DNA of 62,043 nt from Flavobacteriales bacterium (GTDB taxonomy: Bacteria > Bacteroidota > Bacteroidia > Flavobacteriales_F > PHOS-HE28), in assembly GCA_024103275.1 (NCBI GenBank), contig JAGFIV010000122.1:1-62043 (forward strand), read 5' to 3'. Numbering within the stretch: the stretch's first letter is position 1; each line of letters opens with the position of its first letter. The translations under genes were made by a program, and so were the position numbers. This document shows positions 28,843 to 39,074 of this stretch, piece by piece. A model generated the notes under the pieces. That model had not been told where the DNA came from, made no database searches, and saw only the letters and a list, made by a program, of their open reading frames with translations.

Positions 28843-31800
28843 TCACGCATTGCGCTCCAGCACCACCCTTGGTAGCACTACCTCATGCCAAGCTTGTTGT
28901 TTTTCGTTGTACCACTGAACGATGTATTCCACGCTGCCGCCCGTGATCCGGTAGCCCAGGCGCTCGAAACGAGGGAGCACGTTCTGCTTGAATTTCTTTG
29001 CGTATAAAAGGATGCTTTCACCTCCCTGGCCCAAGCCGGGAGAGGCTCCTATGGCGAATTGCTTGGTGGTTGGGACAAGGGTGTCGCCGGTTTTGAACCT
29101 TTTGATCTGATCGGAGGTGTACCAACAGGATCCAAGATCCACTTCGCGCATGTTCAAGACATACTCCAGACGATCCGGCAAGGGGGGACGCTGGTCCGGG
29201 GTCTCCCGCCTGAGCGAGGAACTGGAATAGCTGGATAGAAACGGGGAATTCGTGTGGATGACCAACCGCTCCATGGCGCGCGTGCAGGCCACATACAACA
29301 GTCGGAGCTCATCGTCCTCGTGGAACGGGAATTCGTCCAGATGCACGAAAACGTTGGTGAATTCGCGGCCTTTGCTCTTGTGCATGGTACTCACATAGAC
29401 CATCTCGCCCTTGGCTTGGGCCACGTCGCCGATGCGGATCTCGCGGAGATAGGCGGACCATTCGCCGGGGTCGAACCGCCCACGGGCATCCTGCTCGAAA
29501 CGGGTTATCACGTCAGAGAGGTCCGCATGGTGCTTGTTTGAGGATAGCTTTTCCAAGAAGCGGTTGCGAACACCGGCCCATACATCCTTCGGAATGATGC
29601 CCGCGCCGGAATGTGCATCGCGCAACATTTTGTCAAATGCGCGTACTTCACGTAATCGGCTCAATTGGAAGTCGTCGCTGCCACCCACATGCCGTGCCTG
29701 TAGACCCTGCCGTTGAAGCATGGCCGCTGCGAGGATGGCCTGCTCATTGGTCCGGGTCAGCACGGCCGTGGTGCCAGGATAGTGTTGTATTCGAACGTCA
29801 TCGACCAGCCCTTGCAGATGGAATCCACCGCCATACTCAACCACGCGTTGCACTCCATCGGTGGTGTCCTTTGCCTCCAAGGGCATCCCTGACTTCATAC
29901 GATGGCGAATACCTTCGGCCAGGCGGTTGGTAAGGTGCACCAGGTTGCCCTTGCTGCGGTAATTGGTCAGCAGGCTGTGCGCGCTGGCTTTATAGTGCGC
30001 TCGGAATGATGCCATATACTCCGGCGAGGCGCCACGCCAACGGTAGATGATCTGGTCGTCATCACCCACCGCGATGATGCGTGGGTTCTCTGCCACTATA
30101 GCTATCGCTTGTATCAGCCGCCAATGCTCGGCATCCACATCCTGGAACTCGTCAAGCACGATGACGCTCTTGTTCGCGATCCCTGAAAGGTCCACCTCCC
30201 TTTGCTCAATGGCTTGTATGGCCCGGGTGATGATTGTCTCCGACTTGTCCAGGTCGCCGAGTTGTCCGAGCAGATCGAAGCAGAAACCATGGAAGGTGGT
30301 GATGGAGATCAAGCCGCGGTATTCAGGCACCAGGTCATGCACCCGCCTGCGAAACTCGAGGGCGGCCGCTTTGCTGAAGGTGAGCATGAGGAATTGCTCG
30401 GGCTTCACATCCTCAAGCAGCAGCAGGTTGGCCACCTTGTGGACCAGCACCCGTGTTTTTCCACTTCCCGGTCCGGCCACCACCAGGATCCGTTGTGCAC
30501 TATCCGCTACGACCGCAGCCTGTGTCGTGTCCAAGTCGCCGATCAGTTGCGCGAAACGCTCACGGGTGACCGAACGGGTGATCTCCGCTCCGCGGTCATG
30601 GAAGTACTTCCGGAGGAAGCTCTTGTGATCGAGCTTGAAGTAGTCGTCCACATAGGCCAACGCGGCTTCGGCACTACGTGTGCGCTGGCGCGCATATTCA
30701 CCCACCATGTGGATCTGCTCCACACGGTTCTGGTAGTGCAGTCTCAGGTGGCCGTAGTCCTCAGCGGTGTAGCGCTTGCGATTGTCTTTGTTGATCCGTT
30801 CCACATTGAGCCGTTGGTAGATGACCATGAAGCCATCCTCCAATTGGATCACGCGGGTCTCGTTGAGAAAGAGCAACGCGCGTTGGATCGCCTTGCTATC
30901 CACATGCTCCGCGAAGAGGCCTGAAGCCAGCTTTTGCTGCATGCCGAGCAAGGAGAATTCAACGAACTGCTCCTCCTTCTCCGTGTCGTCAGAGACCTGA
31001 TTGGCAGACAATTCGATCAGGTGATCCAATTCGTCGAGCGCAATCTGGTGGCGCCGTTCGATGTCGCGCATGATCTCCGACGGTTCGGTGCGTGGTTCGA
31101 TCCGGTAGCTCTGTTCAGCCCGGTCGATACGGCGCGTACGGACAAAGCCGCGGCGTTTCCAATAGCGCAGCAAGGTCAACACGTCGTGCATCTGCGAATC
31201 GATACCCCTGTCGATGAGGTATTGGTTCAAGGCGCGCACGCTAAGGGTGTCGGGACCGGACGGGATCAGCTCCACCAATGCTTTTTCCGTGGCAGCGATC
31301 CGCTCGAAGCGAGCCCGCGACCCAGCCCTGGGCCGCAGGTCAACGAAAGCGCTCAGGTCTTGGGCATCGTTCAGCACATGAAGTTCACGCAGGTGTTGAA
31401 TGGTGCTGAGCACCTGTTTCAATGGCATGCCGAGCTGCTCGGCCAGGGCATCCACACGCGTCTCATCGCTCTTGATGATACGTTGGAGTACGCGGGCGCA
31501 ATCCTCCTGCTGTTTGGTGGTAAGGGTGGGTGTGGCACGTACCTTCTTGAAAGCCGCCTCCAGATCCTTTTCCAGAAGGCCGGTGGCGAAGACCCGGGGG
31601 GTGTTCAGCGTGCGTTGCACATAACCTCGGTCTTCCAAAGCGGCCAAGGAAGCCGTAACGCGGTTGTTGAGGTCCTTGATCTCGGTGTCCCAACCCGCAG
31701 CGATCGCGATCTCCAGGGCCGACTTGCTCACCTTGTCACGGAACTTGGTGAGGCGTTTCAATGCGCGCCATACCTGGTCGATCTCCTGCTGGTTCAACTT

Positions 31801-33669
31801 GCTGCGGTTAAGCAGTTGGAAATGGCCGCCCAGGTCGCTTTCGTGATACAGGATGCAGCAACGTGCGTCGATCTCCTTCTTCCGGCCGGCACGCCCGGCC
31901 TCCTGAACATAGCTCTCCAGCGAGGACGAGATATTGTAATGGATCACCGTGCGCACATCCTCTTTGTCCACACCCATCCCGAAGGCATTGGTGGCCACCA
32001 TCACTTCAGCATCACCTTTCATGAAGGCATCCTGATTGGCCTGCTTTTCCTCGCGTTTCATCTTCCCATGATAGGCGCGAGCATGCAGGCCCGAGGCTTC
32101 AAGGATGGATCTTAACTCCTCCACTCGCTTGGTGCGTGAGGCATATACGATAGCAGGCCGTTCACTTTCATGCACGAGTTTGAGCAAAGCCCGTTTGCGT
32201 GTCTCGGGATCGGCATCGGTGAGCGGGATCACTTCATAGCGAAGGTTCTCCCTGCGGGCATGACTGATGAAAGGGACAAGCTCCACCCCAAGACCTTCCT
32301 TGAAGTACCGGCTGATGTCCTCGATCACCTGCGGCTTGGCAGTTGCCGTGAAGCAGGAGACCGGAATGGGCAGCGTCAGTTGTTTGTCCTCCTGCAGTTG
32401 TTTCAGGAAAGGCGCTATGTAGAGGTAGTCCACCCGGAAGTCGTGTCCCCAGGCCGAGAAGCAGTGGGCCTCATCGATAACGAAGCGTGCGATGTGGCGG
32501 TGCTGCAACAAACGCGTGAGCGTGGGATTGCGCAGCGTTTCCGGCGCGATGTAAAGCAGGTGGATACCGCCCTGTTCCACACGTTCCAACACCTCTTTCC
32601 GCTCCAATGGGGAGAGCAGCCCGCTGAGATGTGCGGCCTGTACGTTCTGGAAGCGATCCTCCAGCACATCCACCTGGTCCTTCATCAACGAGACCAGTGG
32701 AGAGATCACCACAGTAAGGCTGCGCGTGAGCTCGCCCTGCATGAGCGCGGGCAACTGAAAGGTGAGGGACTTGCCGCCTCCGGTGGGGAAGACCGTGAGC
32801 AGTGATCGGCCTTGCAACGCGGCTCGTACAGCTTGTTCCTGGATACCGGGGTCGGCATCACCCTCGAAACGACGGAAATCGGAGTAATTGAAGTGGGCCT
32901 GTAGCGCTCTGCGGGGATCGAGGCGTTCGGTGCAATAGGTACACTGCGAACTGCCACAATAGGTGAACCGTAGGGTATGCAGCAGGTCTTGGGCAACGGG
33001 AAGTGCATGCACCACCCACGGTGGTAGAACGGAAGCATCCTGCACCGTGGCGATCAGCGCCAGCGCATGTGCCAGTTCTATGGGATGCTCGCGAGCCATG
33101 GTGGCCACATCGGCCTGCATGCAGTAGTGCCCGGAAAAGCGTTCTTCGATGGATTTTCCGGGTGGCTCGTTCAGGTCGAGGGGCGTATAGCCCGAAATCC
33201 GGAAAAACGGCCCATACCCTTGCTTGTCGTGCAACAGACCCCAGTATGCACGCTTCAGGCCCGTGTCCAGCCCGGCGAACTGGCCGAGCATTTCCTCCAA
33301 AAGGCGCCTGCACAGTTTGGCATCGCTCAACGGGTTGCTTTCCGCATCCTCGTCGTGGAGCTGGTAGCCCTTCACCAGCTTGTGGTAGGGCTTGTCTGCA
33401 TACAGCAGGGCCGACCAACCGAGCGTATCCAAGAAGAGTTTGTCGCTGAGAGCGTCTTTCCCAAATCGGCTAAGTAGGATCGGCAGGTCGTGACGTACAA
33501 GGTTGTGACCAGCCAATATCGAAGCGTCCGGCAGCCAAGGCTCCAGTTCGTTCAGCTTGGCCGAATGCCACTCCCTGGTCCCGAGTATCGCGCCTGCATC
33601 AAGCAGCCGCTTCCCGTCGGGTGTAACTTCCAAGTCAAGGAAGAGGAGTTGGTCCAATGGGGGCACCAT
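28843..33669 (-). CDS. exonuclease-like / RecQ / UvrD-type fusion helicase
   Basis: 1608-residue fusion. Residues ~1-190 look like a DEDD 3'-5' exonuclease: FLDLEVT (Asp/Glu pair), AGHNLVRHDLPIL, and NPLSDAKLC, where the expected His of motif III is not obvious. A small cysteine cluster (CGSSQCTYC, ~236) follows. RecQ helicase: Walker A FPTGGGKS (~297), DEAHCFSAWGHDFR (~397), then ATNAFGMGVDK and EAGRAGR. UvrD/Rep-type helicase: VAGPGSGKTR (~1062), LDEFQDVD (~1170), GDDDQIIYRWRG, TMHKSKGREF and LLYVACTRA. So two motor types of different superfamilies sit in one chain, possibly with a nuclease. It lies in the accessory stretch; a role in repair or phage defence is inference. Confidence 0.92.
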   Translation of the reverse strand: MVPPLDQLLFLDLEVTPDGKRLLDAGAILGTREWHSAKLNELEPWLPDASILAGHNLVRHDLPILLSRFGKDALSDKLFLDTLGWSALLYADKPYHKLVKGYQLHDEDAESNPLSDAKLCRRLLEEMLGQFAGLDTGLKRAYWGLLHDKQGYGPFFRISGYTPLDLNEPPGKSIEERFSGHYCMQADVATMAREHPIELAHALALIATVQDASVLPPWVVHALPVAQDLLHTLRFTYCGSSQCTYCTERLDPRRALQAHFNYSDFRRFEGDADPGIQEQAVRAALQGRSLLTVFPTGGGKSLTFQLPALMQGELTRSLTVVISPLVSLMKDQVDVLEDRFQNVQAAHLSGLLSPLERKEVLERVEQGGIHLLYIAPETLRNPTLTRLLQHRHIARFVIDEAHCFSAWGHDFRVDYLYIAPFLKQLQEDKQLTLPIPVSCFTATAKPQVIEDISRYFKEGLGVELVPFISHARRENLRYEVIPLTDADPETRKRALLKLVHESERPAIVYASRTKRVEELRSILEASGLHARAYHGKMKREEKQANQDAFMKGDAEVMVATNAFGMGVDKEDVRTVIHYNISSSLESYVQEAGRAGRKKEIDARCCILYHESDLGGHFQLLNRSKLNQQEIDQVWRALKRLTKFRDKVSKSALEIAIAAGWDTEIKDLNNRVTASLAALEDRGYVQRTLNTPRVFATGLLEKDLEAAFKKVRATPTLTTKQQEDCARVLQRIIKSDETRVDALAEQLGMPLKQVLSTIQHLRELHVLNDAQDLSAFVDLRPRAGSRARFERIAATEKALVELIPSGPDTLSVRALNQYLIDRGIDSQMHDVLTLLRYWKRRGFVRTRRIDRAEQSYRIEPRTEPSEIMRDIERRHQIALDELDHLIELSANQVSDDTEKEEQFVEFSLLGMQQKLASGLFAEHVDSKAIQRALLFLNETRVIQLEDGFMVIYQRLNVERINKDNRKRYTAEDYGHLRLHYQNRVEQIHMVGEYARQRTRSAEAALAYVDDYFKLDHKSFLRKYFHDRGAEITRSVTRERFAQLIGDLDTTQAAVVADSAQRILVVAGPGSGKTRVLVHKVANLLLLEDVKPEQFLMLTFSKAAALEFRRRVHDLVPEYRGLISITTFHGFCFDLLGQLGDLDKSETIITRAIQAIEQREVDLSGIANKSVIVLDEFQDVDAEHWRLIQAIAIVAENPRIIAVGDDDQIIYRWRGASPEYMASFRAHYKASAHSLLTNYRSKGNLVHLTNRLAEGIRHRMKSGMPLEAKDTTDGVQRVVEYGGGFHLQGLVDDVRIQHYPGTTAVLTRTNEQAILAAAMLQRQGLQARHVGGSDDFQLSRLREVRAFDKMLRDAHSGAGIIPKDVWAGVRNRFLEKLSSNKHHADLSDVITRFEQDARGRFDPGEWSAYLREIRIGDVAQAKGEMVYVSTMHKSKGREFTNVFVHLDEFPFHEDDELRLLYVACTRAMERLVIHTNSPFLSSYSSSSLRRETPDQRPPLPDRLEYVLNMREVDLGSCWYTSDQIKRFKTGDTLVPTTKQFAIGASPGLGQGGESILLYAKKFKQNVLPRFERLGYRITGGSVEYIVQWYNEKQQAWHEVVLPRVVLERNA

Positions 33670-33785
33670 GTGGGATTAGGGGAGAGCAACTTAGCCAACA
33701 TCCAAAGAATGCGAGAGGCTGAATGACTCACGCCCAATGAGCGGAGGAAAAGCGCTCGACGAACACTGATGCTTGAAGGTGGTAT

Positions 33786-33960
33786 TCACCCCCGCCTCCC
33801 CAACACCTCCAAGATCCCCTTCGCCGCTTTGGGGATCTTCGTGCCCGGCCCGAACACTTCGAAGCAGTCGGCCTGCTTGAGGAAGTCGAAGTCGTTGGGC
33901 GGGATCACGCCGCCGGCCACCACGAGGATGTCGGGGCGTTTCCAGGTGTCGCGGAGTTCC
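33786..33960 (-). pseudogene. detached second copy of the methylmalonyl-CoA mutase 3' end
   Basis: 175 bases matching the last 175 bases of the mutase gene (34648-34822) with 8 mismatches and no gap. It encodes the final ~58 residues of the B12-binding domain, ending LEVLGRRG and the stop, with four amino-acid changes. Homology stops abruptly at 33960. It has no start codon of its own beyond a chance ATG at 33968, so it is a fragment, not a gene. It forms one of two direct repeats flanking the DUF4160/DUF2442 pair. Confidence 0.92.
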
Positions 33961-33983
33961 ATTGGCACTGTCGAGGTGCTTGG

Positions 33984-34424
33984 TTACCGGGCGTTCGCCT
34001 TCGGCTTTGCCTTGGTCCGGGTACGCTTTGCCGCAACCGGCTTGTGCTTCCGGTGCTTCACACCTTGGAGCAGGCGCGAGCGGAGGCGGTCCATCACCTC
34101 ATTGCGCACTTCAGCCGTCAGGAAGCCCTTCAGGGAGAGGTGCTCATCGATCGCCTCCCAGCCGATGGCCGTGCCGTCCGCGATGATCTCCCACTCGTCG
34201 AGCTGGGCAGGTGTTGCCTTGGCCAAACGGGGGAAATGGGCGGTGCGCACCATCAAGGGCGAGCCCGTGTTGAGCACCACGACCAGCAGCCCCTGGTGGG
34301 CCAACGGCTCCACGTCGGTGATGCGGAGCCCGCCCTCATGGATCAGCTGATCCACGGGGTCATCCGATCTGTTGTCAGCCTTTCGTGCCGAAGTGCGTGT
34401 GCCACGCTTGGAGGAGGTGGGCAT
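33984..34424 (-). CDS. DUF2442-domain protein
   Basis: 146-residue protein. The DUF2442 part is ~27-105: GGLRITDVEPLAHQGLLVVVLNTG, then PAQLDEWEIIADGTAIGWEAIDEHLSLKGFL, whose G-x-W-x-x-ID-EHLS-x-x-G-L ending is the family signature. Both ends are basic, the C-terminal ~35 residues very strongly so (KHRKHKPVAAKRTRTKAKPKA), suggesting DNA or RNA contact. The start lies inside the upstream DUF4160 gene (50-base overlap), so the pair is translationally coupled. DUF4160 and DUF2442 genes are often neighbours and have been viewed as toxin-antitoxin-like; activity is unproven. Confidence 0.82.
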   Translation of the reverse strand: MPTSSKRGTRTSARKADNRSDDPVDQLIHEGGLRITDVEPLAHQGLLVVVLNTGSPLMVRTAHFPRLAKATPAQLDEWEIIADGTAIGWEAIDEHLSLKGFLTAEVRNEVMDRLRSRLLQGVKHRKHKPVAAKRTRTKAKPKANAR

Positions 34425-34623
34425 GGTGTTCTTGGATCAAACGTTTGATGTGCCGGCGTTGCGCTGCATGGAATCCGTACGAGTATTTCTCCCGCGGTTC
34501 CGGAATGAGCCACCACTTGGCCCGACCGCTTCCCTTGGAGACATGGACGTGCGGCGGTTCCTGGTTCTCGTTGCTGAAGAAGTAGAAGTGGTAGCCATCT
34601 TCGCGCAGGGGCTTGGGCGTCAT
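34375..34623 (-). CDS. DUF4160-domain protein
   Basis: 82-residue small protein with the DUF4160 signature: YHFYFFSNENQEPPHVHV (EPPHVHV, ~22-28), KGSGRAKWWLIP and the terminal helix RRHIKRLIQEHHAHLLQAWHTHF. The many His residues could bind metal or act in catalysis. It begins 25 bases after the mutase stop and overlaps the DUF2442 gene by 50 bases, so both form a compact two-gene unit between the direct repeats at 33786-33960 and 34648-34822. It may be the toxin-like partner; that is inference from pairing only. Confidence 0.85.
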   Translation of the reverse strand: MTPKPLREDGYHFYFFSNENQEPPHVHVSKGSGRAKWWLIPEPREKYSYGFHAAQRRHIKRLIQEHHAHLLQAWHTHFGTKG

Positions 34624-34647
34624 CGCTTCTCAAAGATAGACCTGCGA

Positions 34648-37872
<3,225 letters not shown>

Positions 37873-37967
37873 CGGGACGAAGTTCGGCAACGGCGGGCTT
37901 ACCCGGACTTGGAGGCCGCCGGAACAGCGGGACCGGAACGGGCCTGCACTGCCGGGCCGGAACGGGT

Positions 37968-37975
37968 TAATTTCG
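37968..37975 (+). promoter_or_regulatory. -7 box candidate for Rrf2 gene
   Basis: TAATTTCG, one mismatch to TAnnTTTG, 20 bases before the ATG of the Rrf2-family gene, in the divergent gap shared with the mutase gene. Confidence 0.4.
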
Positions 37976-37994
37976 GCCCCCTTCTCCTTGGGCG

Positions 37995-38453
37995 ATGTTT
38001 TTTTCAAAGACCTGCGAGTATGCTTTCAGGGCGGTCGTGGAGGTTGCGTTGGCATCCAGCCAGGGCAGGCGCCTCACGCTTACCATGATCGCCAAGCAGA
38101 CGGAAGCCCCGGAGGCCTTCACCGCCAAGGTGCTGCAGAACCTGGCCAGGGCCGGCATTCTGTCATCACACCGCGGGCCCCATGGCGGCTTCGATCTGCC
38201 CCCGGAAAAGGCGCGGCAGGTGACCCTGCGCATGGTGATGCAGGCCATCGGCGAGGATGTGGACCGCAAGGCCTGCGTGATGGGCCTGCGCCAGTGCGGG
38301 GTGGATGAACCTTGTCCCATGCACGGGCACTTCGAAGGCATGAAAAACCGCATGGTGCAGGTTCTCGAATCCACCTGCGTTGATGATGTTGTGCGTGGCC
38401 TGGGAAAAGGTGATGCCCTTGGCACGGGTGAAATCTTCCGAAACCTTGCCTGA
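37995..38453 (+). CDS. Rrf2-family transcriptional regulator
   Basis: 152-residue Rrf2 regulator. The winged helix spans ~1-75: [58 protein letters not shown], with the family wing RGPHGGF. Three cysteines, C94, C101 and C107 (ACVMGLRQC...PCPMH), are placed like the Fe-S ligands of IscR, NsrR and similar sensors, so it probably senses iron-sulfur status, NO or oxygen. It is divergent from the methylmalonyl-CoA mutase gene (122-base gap) and could control it or itself. The slyD-like gene follows after 55 bases. Confidence 0.93.
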   Translation: MFFSKTCEYAFRAVVEVALASSQGRRLTLTMIAKQTEAPEAFTAKVLQNLARAGILSSHRGPHGGFDLPPEKARQVTLRMVMQAIGEDVDRKACVMGLRQCGVDEPCPMHGHFEGMKNRMVQVLESTCVDDVVRGLGKGDALGTGEIFRNLA

Positions 38454-38471
38454 CCTGCCGCCCAATGGCCG

Positions 38472-38479
38472 TAGGTTTG
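38472..38479 (+). promoter_or_regulatory. promoter candidate for slyD-like gene
   Basis: TAGGTTTG, a full match to TAnnTTTG, 29 bases before the ATG, with a TTG at 38446-38448 (23-base gap, slightly longer than the usual 19-21). Confidence 0.5.
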
Positions 38480-38508
38480 CCCCCTGGTCCAACACCGATC
38501 CCCATTCC

Positions 38509-38979
38509 ATGAAAATCACAAGGAATTCCGTGGTCTCCTTCCATTACACGCTGACCAATGCCGAGGGCGAGGTGCTGGACAGCTCAAGGGGGCATGAACC
38601 GTTCACCTACCTCCAAGGAAGCCAAATGATCGTGCCCGGCCTGGAAGCCGAGCTGGAAGGCAAGGCCATCGGGGACAAATTCGTGGCCGTGGTGGACCCT
38701 GCCAACGGATATGGCGATTTTGACAACAGCCTGCTGCAGCGGGTGCCCTTGGACCGCTTCGGGGGCCAGCAAGTGGAGGTGGGCATGCAGTTCCAGGCCG
38801 GTGAACACAGCGTGGTGACGGTGGCCGAGGTGACGGATACCGATGTCCTGGTGAACGGCAACCATCCCCTGGCCGGCGTGACGCTGAACTTCGACGTGGA
38901 GGTGACCGGTGTACGCGAAGCCACGGCCGAGGAGATCTCCCATGGCCACGTACACGGACCTGGCGGCCACCACCACTAA
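38509..38979 (+). CDS. slyD: SlyD-like FKBP peptidyl-prolyl isomerase
   Basis: 156-residue FKBP-type prolyl isomerase of the SlyD class. Seen: VVSFHYTLTNAEGEVLDSSRG (~8-28), QMIVPGLEAELEGKAIGDKF (~39-58), the insert-in-flap domain (~70-125) that gives SlyD its chaperone activity, then NHPLAGVTLNFDVEVTGVREAT, the classic SlyD block, and a His-rich tail (SHGHVHGPGGHHH) that should bind nickel or zinc. It helps protein folding and possibly metalloenzyme assembly in the cytoplasm. The frame opens at 38380 but overlaps the Rrf2 gene; ATG at 38509 starts the conserved domain. Confidence 0.95.
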   Translation: MKITRNSVVSFHYTLTNAEGEVLDSSRGHEPFTYLQGSQMIVPGLEAELEGKAIGDKFVAVVDPANGYGDFDNSLLQRVPLDRFGGQQVEVGMQFQAGEHSVVTVAEVTDTDVLVNGNHPLAGVTLNFDVEVTGVREATAEEISHGHVHGPGGHHH

Positions 38980-39074
38980 CGCGGTATGAGGCGCCAGGCC
39001 GGCCGGACCAGTGCTGGCGGGGCACAGGCAACTTGGCATGAAAGCTGCGCCGGCGCGGGCTTTCAGTTGGACCC

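Noticed and set aside
33786-33968. Independent 60-residue gene at the repeat copy
   Set aside because: It is only the mutase C-terminus with a chance ATG outside the repeat; it cannot fold as a full B12 domain.
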